From assembly GCA_002794785.1 (NCBI GenBank), contig NBBA01000001.1, positions 4,216,001 through 4,280,000 on the forward strand: a DNA stretch of 64,000 bases, written 5' to 3'. The position numbers and the translations under genes are program-made. The stretch is from Coniferiporia sulphurascens. Lineage: Eukaryota > Basidiomycota > Agaricomycetes > Hymenochaetales > Hymenochaetaceae. Below the pieces are notes generated by a model. It saw nothing but the letters and a program-made list of their open reading frames with translations, made no database searches and was not told the origin of the DNA. Of this stretch, positions 9,787-21,198 are shown piece by piece; within the stretch, counting starts at the first letter, position 1; each line of letters begins with the position of its first letter.

Positions 9787-11974
9787 ATGGGTCGTCTACT
9801 AGGGCGTGTCTGGATCGGTTTTACCACCTGTCTTATTGCCTTTATCGCGTATTCTTCTCAAATATTCATCATCTGGCCATGGTATGGACGCGTCTTGTCG
9901 GTTGACCTCCTCAAACTGCTCCTGCCCTTCAAGTCGGTGTATAGCTCATACACATGTATAACCCAAGCCTTAACGATGCACTTCTAGCTTCCTCGTTGGC
10001 ATGCTTTACTGGAACTACTTCCTTACAGTGTCCACCGATCCCGGGCGTGTGCCAAAATCATGGGTTCGCACTGACGCTTACTTCCGTGACAAAATTCTAA
10101 ACCTGCACGTATCCTATAGGAGCCGGATACCCAGTCAAGAGAAGGTTATGAAGTGAAGCGATTGACTGGTAACCCGCGGTATTGCAGGATGTGCAACGCC
10201 TACAAGCCGCCGAGGACCCACCATTGTCGCCAGTGCAGGAGGTGCGTACTGGTTCCTTGTACTGGCGAATTAATTCGCTGACTTCGGCTCAGATGTGTTC
10301 TGCGAATGGGTACGCTTAGAAAACCTCTTAGAATATGGCATACAATAACAGTCGACCAGATCACCATTGCCCTTGGGTAAACAACTGTGTCGGGCACTAC
10401 AACCACGGACACTTCATCCGCTTCCTCTTCTTTGTTGACCTTGCATGTTCGTATCATGCTGCAATGGTTACCAGTCGTGCCCTCGATGCCATGAACGCCA
10501 AGTATTGGGTGCGCCATCTTCCTCCACCGAAGTAATCGGGACAGTCTATTTAAACGACTGCGTTTATAGGAAGGGCCGGATACTGTCGAGTTTGTGTTCA
10601 TTATCCTCAACTACGTGACCTGTATCCCCGTCCTTCTCGGCGTTGGAGGGTTCAGGTAAGTGAAAAACATTTTTACTTATCCTTGCGTGCACTTATGGAC
10701 ATGTCTACTCAAAGCCTGTATCATTTTTATTGTTTGTCGAGCAACACGACAACCATTGAAGGTTGGGAGAAGGATAAGGTAGCAATGCTAGTGAAAAGGG
10801 GAAAAATACACGAAGTACGTTCCATACCATTTTTCGAAGGATGGCCATTCCTAATCTAATCGTTGCCTTCTCTTCAGGTAAAATTCCCATACGTGAGTCC
10901 CTGTTCCCTTATTTTTAAGAGGTATTTAAAACCAATCATTTAGAACATTGGACGTCGGCAAAACATCGAGTCCGTCCTGGGACGCAACCCTCTATTTTGG
11001 TGTTGCCCGTCACCACCTCCTGGAGATGGACTTAAATTCCGTGTCGCAGAAGCCGATGGTAGGTGGTTTGAGCTTGACCAGCAACAAAGGGAAGATCGCG
11101 AGGGCGGGGATTTCGGAAATGATCTCGACGTTGAGCACCAGGCGTGAAGGGTGGGCTCGAGAGACGGGAGTGTTGTGGCGAGGTGCTCAGTGCTCCTTCC
11201 GTGAGCATATACTACATTCACGTCACAGTCGCGAATGTAAGCGCTCATACACTTATCGCTGTTTCTCTGTTGTTCCAGCCCCCCTTTGTTGGATCTATCT
11301 CCCTTCAATTTGTATATTCTTCCAATACGCACGCACTGATCGTCTTGTCTTCAGACGAGAATGCACAATCCTGGCCGCCAGTAGATCCTAATAACCCCCA
11401 TGTAAACCCGGACATCGCGGACTCTGACGACGAGCGCGAGCTCGAGCTTCCCACATCACCCTGGACGTATGCGAACGGTTCTGTGAACCCGACACTCGAG
11501 CCGTCAAATGCGTACCGGCGTGCATCCAGAGCCCGTGCAAAGCGCGAAACCAAAACAGGCGGGCACGACGCGAGCGGACGTACTACTGGTTTTGTCGCAA
11601 GCGTCCCACCGTATCACCCAGACTACGTTGGGCCTGACACGCAGGATGTTGGGTATGGAAGCGGAGATGGGGGCTATGCATCGTCGTCAGCCAGTGACGC
11701 TGACAGTGATGATTACCGCTACTCCAAAGGTACAGCGCGGGTGCGTTTGGGGTCGGAGGGCCTCGAAGTCCGCCCGGTCGACCGGGAGGAAGTCTTAAGG
11801 CGCTATATCCTAAGTCGTGGGGCAGAAGCAGGGCATTACCGGCGCTACGAACCCGAGCCCGCAGACGATAGCAGTGGAGTACATTCGGAAGGAGCGAGTG
11901 GGGAAGGCGATGAAGACGAATATGCGGATGCAGGGCAGCAGGGTGATCCGCTCGTCGGGGCCAATGCCTCATAG
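9787..11974 (+). CDS. pfa4: DHHC palmitoyltransferase, PFA4 type
   Basis: Integral ER-membrane S-acyltransferase that palmitoylates proteins. The N-terminus [20 protein letters not shown] starts a membrane segment and is followed by [13 protein letters not shown], both PFA4-like. Other motifs are STDPGRVP (the DPG motif), the Cys-rich domain [20 protein letters not shown], the catalytic [19 protein letters not shown], later membrane segments, and [10 protein letters not shown] (the TTxE motif). The long acidic tail carries WPPVDPNNP and [13 protein letters not shown], as in PFA4 orthologues. The DHHC Asp codon is split by an intron, and exons of 17 nt (10293-10309) and 15 nt (10878-10892) are needed. 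The last exon ends at the TAG at 11972-11974. Confidence 0.88.
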
Positions 11975-12282
11975 ACGCCTACAAGTTTATCCCTTATATT
12001 TGGACACTTGAATTCTTTTCATGGACATCTTTCTATGTTCAAACTTCATAGGAGCACGTGTAGGTAATGATAATGGTTCTATTAGGAGATGTCTCGCTAT
12101 AGGATCTCGTACGCCCCGACAAGAGGTAGAATAGACATAATCTCTTACATTCATAATACACTATACACAAGAGGCACTAAGAAATGTCACATGAATGCGA
12201 AGGCGTTAAGAAATGAAAAGAAACCAAAGTGACGAAGGCAGTAATAATAAGAGCAAAACTTTCCGTGTTCAACCACGGACCT

Positions 12283-14836
12283 CTATACGTAGACATAGAC
12301 CTTCCAGTGGATGCTGTTGCCTCTTCGTCCAACCTCCAGCACATGCTGTCCAGTCGCGATATCTACCGCCCACTCTCCGCCCCCTCGTGCAGACTTAGGT
12401 CTTGCTGTCAGACCACCCATATCAGCACCTACATCCGCGCCGTCACCCGCATTGGACACTTCAACGGCGGTCTCAGCCTTGGGTTTTGGCGTAATCGTGA
12501 GCCCATCGAGGCGTACGAGTACATCCTCGACATTGGGCACAACGATCTTGGGCTCCGGCTTCACACTCGGCTTCGTCGCAGAAGGAGAAGTCGGCGCGGC
12601 GACCACAGGTAATTCGATCGGTTTGACCTCCTCGACTACCACCAGCTTGCGCGGTCGTCCACGCCCACGCTTCTTCGGCGGCGGGGCAGCTCCAGCTCCC
12701 TCGCCTTCACGCTCTTCGTCGCTGCCTTCCCCGTTTTGTATGAACCGCACGTCCCTCACTACAAGCCCTTTCTCGTCTGTGCTGAGACGTACAGCCCAAC
12801 TGCGCACACCTGCGCCCGCATCGAGTACTGCGAGCCGGCGGCCCGTTGGAAACGTCTCGAGACGCACACTATGAAGGCCCGCCGCCCGTGCAGGCAGTGT
12901 GGGTGCCGGTGCGTCCGTACGGATACCAATTGTGCTAGACCCCGCCACTCCGGAGGACGGACCAGGTAAGGGCGCGGGAGTTGCGGAAGTCCGCGCGGGA
13001 GTGGCAGGTACCGGTGCGAGTGCTTGTGGGGTGGACGGCGCGTAGAAGTTTTGTGGTGCAATTTGGGCGTTGGAATTATACTGAGAATACGACGTGGCTG
13101 CAGAAACGGCAGGCATAGTAGGTGCACTCGCAAAAGCTTGATTATACCCGGTCTGTGGCGGTTTCACGGGCGCGGGTGTGGCTGCCTTTGCGGGTTGGGG
13201 CGTAGGTGCAGCGAGAGCTGGCGTGGGCGTAGGGGGAAGCGGGGAGGGGGTGGGTGCAGCGGGTACTTCGACTGGTGACTTTGTCTTTGTCTTTTTTGGT
13301 TGAGCCCCATCAATTCCTTCCGTGGACGCAATGGTTGTTGGCGTATCAAACGTTATAATTCCAGCGCCGCTGAGGGCGGGTACGCGGAGACGCACAGTTC
13401 CACTCGTTGCATCCCCACCCTGCGCCACGGCGGACTCGCTGCTACTTTGCGTCATAGACAAAGGCTGGTGATTAGGGAGCTTGAGCATAATCTTGTTCGA
13501 GGCGGCCTCCGAGGACGCAGGGACATCGGCTTCTGCTGTGCCATTCATGTTGTATTTGGCCGGAAGGTCGGTCATAAGCTGCTGGAAGTATGCCTACGAG
13601 ATAATACTCATCAGGACAATGTATAACGTAGCGCGGAGAGCGATAAACCTTCAATGTCATTGCATCCTCCCAGATTGGCGAGTGCTCCTCGTTGAATTGA
13701 ATGGCGTTTGCAAATACAAGCTCGACGTCATTCATAAAATCCGGAATTGTGGGATACTCTTTGCGTTTGATCCGTTTCTACAAACATTCATTAGTCCTAG
13801 AATAAAGAACAACCTTTCTAATTGCTCACGAAGATATCCTCAATACATATCGGACGTTTGATTATCTTGTAGTACACTGGCCATTTCTTCTTGGAAGGAA
13901 GGTCCATGAAGTCCGCCGCAACTAATCGCCCACTGGATCAAGAAAAGTGTCAGCACACCCTCACGAGTACATTGCAAAACGAACCCACTTTTCGTCTGTT
14001 TTACTAGCCAACTTTTGAAGACGGTTCTTCATGAGCCGTGTAATATTAGCAGCCTTCTCCTTCTTCTTGCCACCTTCTTTATCAGAGCCCTCTCCCTCCC
14101 CTTCATCGTCATTCCTTCTACGGATAATCCTCTCAATTTCTTTGCTTGCAAGTTTCTGATGATTATTGAGTCGGCCATGTCAACCAGCCCCTTGTAAATG
14201 CTATATATAGGGCACATACCTGTAAAGTTTTGGCATCTTTCCAGATGACGCTCTCCCGCATATTGTATTTCTTCGCGTTCTTGAAACATTGGTCGAAATC
14301 CTGTCGCAGGGTCTCAAGTGAGACATAACCGAAGCTATCTAACTGAGCCTTGATATCGTCGAGTGCAATTGGCCTCTTGATGACCACATAGTAGTCCGGA
14401 AACTGCCTCTTCGATGGCAGCCGCAAAAAGTCGTAAGAAATTGAGCGGCCTCTGTGTGTACGAGGAACATTGTCGCCAAGGTCGTCGCCAACGGTGGAAA
14501 TGAGAGAAACGTGGACGAATTCGTCAGTGACAAGTTGGGCAACGCGGCTGAGCCAGCACCAGGCGCGTCTTCGTTGATCACTCACTCCTTGTCAACTGCG
14601 TCCTTCAGCGCCTGCCACACCTTCAGACCCTCCTCGCGCACTTCCTCCGGGCTCATCGCAGGGCTTTCATTTTCTGCGCCGTTGATTTGCTCTTGCTCCT
14701 GGTCGCTGCTCGCGCCCGGATCGTGGGCCTCGTCGTCCTCGGCGGCGGGCGTCTCAGACTGTACGTCCTTACGACGCTTTGGGCGAGGAGCGTCGACGTC
14801 GACGTCGGGATTTGCGGCAAACTCTCTCTTCACCAT
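12283..14836 (-). CDS. Double-bromodomain chromatin protein, RSC4-like subunit
   Basis: Acetyl-lysine-binding nuclear protein, probably a subunit of the RSC chromatin-remodelling complex. The ATG at 14836 gives MVKREFAANPDV followed by a basic PRPKRRKDV patch. Bromodomain 1 covers FLRLPSKRQFPDYYVVIKRP through AKKYNMRESVIWKDAKTLQ (about 14450-14200). Bromodomain 2 lies at about 13920-13640 and ends in FANAIQFNEEHSPIWEDAMTLK. A long Pro/Ala/Thr-rich linker and an AT-hook-like KKRGRGRPRK follow, then a C-terminal region with WAVDIATGQHVLEV. Two tandem bromodomains plus this tail match fungal Rsc4 better than the larger Rsc1/2, but Rsc1/2 cannot be excluded. An in-frame ATG also occurs at 14932. 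Confidence 0.82.
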
Positions 14837-15318
14837 GTTACCGTGAGCGCTCGCTTCTATGCTGGCTGCGAATACACTAGACCTGGGCCGTGTATTGTCG
14901 GGCTTTGGGCCGCCAAACGACCGTGGTTTCAATAATACAAAGTCACGTGTGACTGACGCGCCGCGTCCGAGTCGACCGCCACTTGGCCACCGTCAAGCCT
15001 ACCCTACACTACGCAAAATTGGCTATTTTCCATCCTTGTATAGCTGTGTGCATTTCCCCAGTACTCCATATCTAACACCGCTTATCAGGTCATTTGTGTT
15101 CGGGTTTTGACACGTAGTGCAGTGGCCTATGGAACCTGTGATGAGTAACGACTGTCAGGAGCTCATGTATCTGAAGTATGCTTCATGCTAGACAATACTG
15201 GTAATTTGCTAAATCCTCCGAGTGTACATGTAAATTTGAGGAATAAATGGTCGTGAAGAGGGTATTACAAATAAGTGGACGGGATTCAGACACAACCAAC
15301 AGTACTCGTATCTCCATG
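14837..15318. other. Intergenic region upstream of the RSC4-like gene
   Basis: Contains the RSC4-like promoter, with a TCCGAGT element at 14966-14972, and the 3' flank of the DUF6699 gene. No other gene was seen. Confidence 0.45.
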
Positions 15319-16781
15319 TCACTCCCCTCTTGATGATGGACGCGAGCCTCTCATGTCCTCGGCCCTCAGCTCGTCTTCCGTCCGCGGCAGATTCCTTTCG
15401 CAGTTCAAGACAAATATACAGGGCATATCTCTTTGCGAATGATTCAGGGACATACGCGAGCGTACATATTCCTGATCTGCTTCGATCCCATAAAACGTCG
15501 TGCTCTCGCGGAGAAAGTCGCATCGCCGCAGCCCCGACCCAAGGGCACCCCCAGGAACGCCACTTGACATCGAGCGGTTATGGTGATACGCTGCACCGAT
15601 GCCCGCTTGATCCGCGCGCGAACACGCTTCAAATTCTTTCTGTGGTGCTGTTTTCATAAGGAAAGCTGAAATCGTATCTATCACGTCCCCACATGTTACG
15701 CCTACTTCAGGATTGCGTGCGCGCACGTCGATGAACCATGTAAATTGGCGCGAGATGATGCGCAGCGAGCTGAGTCGAGGAAATGTTGCTGGTGCATCGC
15801 GGCCACTTATCCACGACTGGTGCTCGGGCTCGTTCGAACGATGCACATAGGAGGATGGGTAGAGCATGTTCCATGTCAGATAGTCGCGCTTCTTCGGGTC
15901 ATCCGGGGGCGGGCCAATGAGGGGGTTCACCTTGGGCTTGCATCCCACGACGCTGACGAGAAGTGGGTCCAAAACGGGACCATCTACGTCGTTATATGCT
16001 CATTGAGACAATACACCGTGGTTCTGGCTGAAGACTAAATGAACTCACAGGCAACTCCTACCATCCAGCGCGTATCCACACCACCCCATCGTAACTCCGG
16101 ACGCTCTGCGCTTCTCCGCTGGTCCGGTAGAGACTCCGATGTTCTACCAGGCGTTTCGGGTAAAAAGCCACCTCCGTGCCACGGAGTTGAGTGCGCCGAG
16201 CGCGGATATGCGTAGTCCATCGCTGGCTGAGGTGCGTAGCCCACGATCGGGGGCCCGGGAGCGTAGGCCACAGCAGCGGGGTGCACGCCAAATCCTCCGT
16301 ATGGCATACCGGGCAGCGGTTGTTGGAAGGTGGAATACCCCGTGCCCATCGCGACAGGCGGTGCATACCACGGTGTGCCTGGGGGCACTTGTCCCGCAAA
16401 AGCAGTTGGCACCGGTATTGGTTGAAAGGCAGCATAGTTATCTGTTTGCGTCCTGGGACCACGGTAGTCCTCGGGGAAGCCATCCCGGTCGCGAGCAAGA
16501 GGAGGTCGACTGAAGTCAGCGGGCCACTGGTCTTCGACGAGACCTAACCCGTTAGCTGGCCGACTGTAGTACGAAGCTTGGTCAAAAGGTGGTAGTACAC
16601 CCTCTGTTCTGATATAAGGCGTTCTGTGCCCGTATGGGCTGTATCCTCCTGGCAATCCTCCTGACCATGGGGTGCCAGGAGGATATGGGTTAGGTGGGAT
16701 GACCCGACTGCTTGGATTCGGCGAGCCTCCCGGGGACAAGCCCGGCATGGGCGGGATGAAAGGTGTTGTAGCGCGCGACAT
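15319..16781 (-). CDS. DUF6699 domain protein with proline-rich N-terminus (paralogue 1)
   Basis: Function unknown. DUF6699 is a family expanded in Agaricomycetes. Exon 1 (from 16781) encodes a disordered region rich in Pro, Gly and Tyr (start MSRATTPFIPPMPGLSPGG). A single intron interrupts a Tyr codon in the A-Y-G-P-V-L context. Exon 2 encodes the domain: LDPLLVSV, LTWNMLYPSSYVH, FPRLSSLRIISRQFTWFIDV, VTCGDVIDTI, then RRCDFLRESTTFYGIE and CIFVLNCERNLPRTEDELR. The second paralogue follows upstream on the same strand with its first intron at the same place. The domain call rests on remembered family patterns. Confidence 0.75.
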
Positions 16782-17175
16782 CGTTAATGTATTTTGCAGC
16801 TGCTACGATTAGACCCAGCAGTAAGCCGTACAGTCGAAAACCAAGAGGAAAAATCCAAGAAAAAGGGCTGGAAGAGCGAGTGATGATTAATTTTAAGAAA
16901 GCTTAGGCCGGCATAGCCATTTGCCAAGGCAATCGGCGAGTATAAGAGCGCGAGAGCGGGCGCTCATCCTGATCATGGCCATGGCAGAAGTCCAACACGT
17001 GTTGTATGCGCTTGTATGCGCGTCTGCTCATAAGCGCTGCCTTTTTTTCAGTTATTACAGTTCCAAACGACAACAGCACGCGAAGAATAAACAACATGAA
17101 GATAAACGGGGAGATAGTAGTAGATGGAAGTCGGGCACGCCTTTTCAGGTTATCGGACATAAACAGACATTAATA
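16782..17175. other. Intergenic region between the two DUF6699 genes
   Basis: About 390 bases holding the promoter of paralogue 1 and the 3' flank of paralogue 2. The open frame on the minus strand at 16903-17160 lacks domain features and is probably chance. Confidence 0.45.
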
Positions 17176-18057
17176 TTATCCACTGAGCGACAACCTGAAA
17201 ACATTTGGCGCCGCATAGCCCAGACGACTCTTTGCAAACGAGTCATCGCGTTCAAGTCCATCAAAAAACACCGTACCATGCAGCCAGTCTACTCGTAGAT
17301 GTGTTGAGCCAAACAACTGCATGAATGCTACGAATACTCACCTATACGCCTGCAGCGGTCCACAGGCATTGCACTCGCTGAACCCCACATCCCGGCAAAC
17401 GCGTTTGTGTAACCACCCGACTCTCTCGTTAACCCCAATCGCTTCACTCGGTCCTGCTCTCTTGGAGACAGTGTGGAGAATTCAACTTCCGTTAGAGGGT
17501 TCTCTACATATCTATATGAACGCGAAAACAGAGTGAGAGACCCAGAGTCTATATACGCGCCTTGAACGCATATCATGTGATATTAGGCATGGACGTACTC
17601 TTTCCATAGCTGCCCGCACACGTCCGCAAGGGAGACGCCTTTCGAGTTGCGCACAATGGTGCACCATGGACTCGCGCGCGAGATAATAACAATCTCAGTC
17701 AGGCGTGGCAGAGTTGCAGCATCGTCTTTCGCTGTGAACGCGACTTGGTTGCCGCTACCATTAGACCCAATAGTTTCGCCTACAGTTCGCACAATTGGAA
17801 TAACGTAGGCGAAGCCGGAATTGCATGACGGACTCACCAGTCGCTAGGTTAAAGTCGAGATGAAATCCAGCAAATGAATGTGTGAGGATGGGATGAATCT
17901 CGACTTTTGCACCCAGTAAATAGAGATCAGTTGGGCGCAAGACAGGCCCGTCTACAAAATGTATCGAACAGATAGAGAGGAATCAGAGGATATGACGATG
18001 CGTGTGGTAACTTGCTTACTTACAGGCTGTCCCCGGAGACCACCTCCTTTCAGACAT
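17176..18057 (-). CDS. DUF6699 domain protein, short form (paralogue 2)
   Basis: Function unknown; same family as the downstream neighbour but without its long disordered N-terminus. The ATG at 18057 encodes MSERRWSPGTA. The first intron then splits a Tyr codon, and exon 2 continues GPVLRPTDLYLLGAKVEIHP with HSFAGFHLDFNLA. Later exons give LPRLTEIVIISRASPWCTIV, VSLADVCGQLWKEYVENPL, FSTLSPREQDRVKRLG and, after a 53-nt intron, DWLHGTVFFDGLERDDSF, ending at a TAA at 17176-17178. In the LWKEYVENPL junction the donor gtacgt follows the first two bases of the Glu codon. Confidence 0.75.
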
Positions 18058-18493
18058 ATCGGGCTAGACGTGCCTTCAGAAAAAATCAGGACTCAAGTGG
18101 ATGATATAATGTGTGCAAAGCCGAAGTTTATAGAAGTACAAGGCAACGGTTGCATGTATGTATACATGTGAGGAGCAGATTCAGAATATCTAATGGTACT
18201 TCCTGACCATCGATTGGACGGGCGTTTCTGCTAATTCTCACCACCACGCGCTTTCAATGAGGCGTTCTGAATCTCATCGGATCATAGCGAAATTAAATAA
18301 GCATTGTGTCGCTGTTATACAAGACAGATTGTTTGCGGTACAATCGGTGCTGACTACTTCAGTCTAAACCATGGATTGATATACAGTTTCAATTTGATAC
18401 CCAAAGCTATTGCAATCGGGAGTCAGAATGCAAGTTGATAAAGCGCATATAGCCGGTTAACACAATCATAAGACGAACGTACCCAGTTCATGC
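18058..18493. other. Intergenic region, nothing recognised
   Basis: AT-rich stretch between the DUF6699 gene start and the 3' end of the CCDC124-like gene. Only very short open frames are present. Confidence 0.45.
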
Positions 18494-19559
18494 TCAATCC
18501 TTCGTACGGAGCCGGGACTCGATCTCTTGGTTTCTTTGTTCCAGGGCCCCGACTTTATCCTCCTTCTTTGCATCATATGCAACCAATGTCTGATTGAAGC
18601 TAACGGGAACCAGTTCATATTCAATTGTTCGGATCATACAAAGTAGGTCACTTACGGATTTTCTGGCGACTTTTGGAATTCCTTGTAAAGAAGTTCCTAG
18701 GAATTCACAGTATTAAGGATCCAGATCAGTAGCTGGATCATAAATCTCATGACATACCTTGTACTGGTTTAATCTCAGTCCGGGACGCTATTAACCGCAA
18801 ATTAACAAAATCCCCAAGCCAACAAGGAAGCGCAAACCTCGCTCTTGATGTTTGGTAGTTCTCGCTCTTGGAATGCCTCAAACGCCGCCTGTGAAAATGC
18901 TCAAAAACACTATCGTTTTTAGCATATAAAGAGGACGCTACCTTGAATCGACGCTGTTGTGTGCCGCAGGTTAGCAAACTATTCGCGTAACAAGATTCGG
19001 AGTAGACACATACTTCTGGGTGTCTCTCAAGTCCTGCCGCCTGCTGACCCACACTCGCTTTGTCCTTCTTTGCATTCACGACCTCCATAAGTTCAAGAGC
19101 ACTGTCAATGCCAGTCGCCGAGAACGACTCGGGCTCCTCAAACGCCCCGCTACCCTCTGCCCGTTCCTCAGCAGCAGGGACTCCTCCATCAGTAGCGATC
19201 GCACCGGGACCTGCAGGGCGTGGGGCGACCTTCTTCCTGGCATTTGCTTTCGGGGCCACTTTGGGTTTGACGGGCACGGCCGCCTCCTCTAAAGCAAGCA
19301 GACGATCGCGCTCAGCTTTAGCGGCGAGTGCCTCCTTACGCTTAGCCTCCTTCGCCTCCTTCGCGCCTTTCCCTTTGGCATCTTCGTCCCACTTCGCAGC
19401 CTCCTTCTTCTCCTGCTATATGCTCAGATGTCGGTTTCCATGATTGGAAAGAGGAGGTCCCACCTTTTCCTCCTCTAGCGCCTGGTTTTTCTTTGCCTCA
19501 TTCTCAGCCTTCTTTGAGCGGCCAGACTCCTTCTTAGCGTTTCCACCTTTCGGAGCCAT
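18494..19559 (-). CDS. CCDC124/Lso2-like ribosome-associated coiled-coil protein
   Basis: Small basic cytosolic protein. In animals CCDC124 and in yeast Lso2 bind idle ribosomes and aid translational recovery. The start at 19559 encodes MAPKGGNAKKESGRSKKAEN, the conserved Lys-rich N-terminus, followed by a charged coiled coil (AKEAKEAKRKEALAAKAERD). The conserved C-terminal block is spread over short exons: SFSATGIDSALELMEVV, KASVGQQAAGLERHPE, RRFK (a 12-nt exon at 18942-18953), AAFEAFQERELPNIKSE, RPGLRLNQYK, ELLYKEFQKSPENP and FNQTLVAYDAKKEDKVGALE. The stop is at 18494-18496. Confidence 0.85.
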
Positions 19560-19857
19560 GACCAAGGTCTTTGTCGAGTGTGCGGGTCTCGAGATGAGTG
19601 CGATTAAGACTCTTCGGTCCGAGGGCGACTTGTTATTAACTTACGTCGCCGACGATCATTATCCCTTACCGGGAAGCGTGGTCTCTACTCCGAGCTCGCT
19701 GAGTCGGGATACTTTCAGACTAAAAGAATGTGCGTGAAATCAGCAGCTAAGCAGTCGATATGTATGCAGTTCAAAACATAACGTGAAGAGATAATCTCTC
19801 AGTCTATATGTGTACTATATGAGTGGTGTTATAATATTATGGTCGTGATGTGCGTAA
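19560..19857. other. Short intergenic region between EF-Ts 3' end and CCDC124 start
   Basis: About 300 bases holding the CCDC124-like promoter and the 3' flank of the EF-Ts gene. No further gene was seen. Confidence 0.4.
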
Positions 19858-21044
19858 TTAGGCTGGAGGTGACTGTGAGTCAATCGCGTCCAATTCGTCC
19901 TTGAGTGCTGCCCAATTATGTCAGAGAAATGCGGGAGTTGAAGGCCAGCCCACTTACTTGAAACAACTCGCTCTGACGATAAGCTTTGGCCTACTGACCA
20001 TCTGGCAAACTCGCTCACAGCAATACCTTGGTATTCTTCAGGCTTAGTGTTGTCAATCAGCCCCTTTTGCTCCGCCCATGTTTGCAGAACAGTCTTGACA
20101 GGCTGTCCAGAGAATTCTCCGGGGTAGAGCATGAATGGCTGCTCATATAGAGCCGTCTCAGGACTGCTACCGACTAAGCGAATGGAACGTGTGTCGAAGC
20201 CGGCAATCTGGCGCGCGAGAGCACGCTCAAGCTTCGCGAGGTCTTCGCGGAACGCGTTCTTTGCAAAAAGTTCCTTGAGTCTTGGAGACTTGAGGTACAC
20301 GAGCGCGAGTGTGCTCAAGCGTCCTAATGAAGGGTCCGTAGTTGAGCCGTGCGCGTATGACGCAACGCGCACACCAGCAAGCATGGCCTCTGGTGCGCTG
20401 GATAGAACGACACTCACTGCCCGTCGCAGGGAGATGTTTTCGCCAATCTTCGCAATGGTGTCGCGAATAGCAGAGCCTATTGACGCTGAAGAAGAAAGGG
20501 ACTGTGTCGGGTCCTTTTGCAGGAATGGCGCGTCCAGCAAAGCGTCGACCGAGCATGGCCTTAGCAGAGTCGGGTTCTCTTGGAAGTCGGTGGGCTCCTC
20601 GGCGTGGAAAGCTATCGAGTGCGCCACGTCTGCAGCTAATTTTCCGAACATTTCGTTTCTCCCGACAAAGTCTGTCTCGCAGTTAAGCTCAATCATGGCT
20701 GCACGGACACCTCCCGTTCCTTGTCCATAGCCGGGCGAAAGCAGAGAAAATCCAATGAGTCCCTCCTTCGTCTCCCTTCCTTCCACCTTTGCCGCCTTTT
20801 TTGCCCCGGACACCGCGAGATCCTTTTGTACCCAGTCCAAGGCCGCGTCAAAATCGTTGTTTGTAGCTATGAGTGCCTCTCTAGCTTTTGAAATTGAAAT
20901 TTCGGTGCGTTTTCTGAGCTCCGCGACGAGTTTCAAGGACGCCTTGGGGGGCTCCGAGGTAGAGTAGAGGCGGTGGATGGACCATGCTGGGCCACAGCGT
21001 CTTGCGGAAGGAGAAACGGCTTGTCTGAGCTGTAGTTTGAACAT
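19858..21044 (-). CDS. tsf1: Mitochondrial translation elongation factor Ts
   Basis: Nucleotide-exchange factor for mitochondrial EF-Tu. Two exons, 21044-19958 and 19907-19858, total 1137 nt or 378 residues plus stop. The start MFKLQLRQAVSPSARR gives an Arg-rich, acid-free mitochondrial targeting sequence. The UBA-like N-domain follows (KLVAELRKRTEISISKAREA), then the EF-Ts signature AMIELNCETDFVGRNEMFGK. An in-frame ATG at 21104 would add 20 residues and is less like a presequence. The gene is divergent from NAF1, with only 154 bp between start codons. Confidence 0.9.
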
Positions 21045-21198
21045 TTGCTTCGCCAGCTTGAGGAGTGGTCGAAAGTCCGTTTTTGGAAGACGCGAATTTC
21101 TCAAAAATTTGGGACGTCGGTTACTTGGTTACTCTACTCCGAACGTCTACAGACGCCAACCGCCTCTATGCCCTAGAAATTCAAGTCTCATTCTCAAC
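21045..21198. promoter_or_regulatory. Compact bidirectional promoter between mitochondrial EF-Ts and NAF1
   Basis: Only 154 bp separate the two start codons, so both transcripts must initiate here. No TATA box is evident. A tactccgaacg element occurs near 21136. Confidence 0.6.

Noticed and set aside
12311..12874. 187-codon plus-strand frame
   Set aside because: Antisense to the C-terminal exon of the RSC4-like gene; composition is the mirror of its Pro/Ala-rich coding sequence.
16903..17160. 85-codon minus-strand frame with a hydrophobic stretch
   Set aside because: Overlaps the 3' end of the second DUF6699 gene and the intergenic region; no start context or family match.
17285..17341. 25-nt intron at the end of the second DUF6699 gene
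   Set aside because: An earlier model used acceptor tgcag and a 25-nt intron, below the usual minimum; the 53-nt intron ending in tacgagtag gives a better family-like C-terminus.
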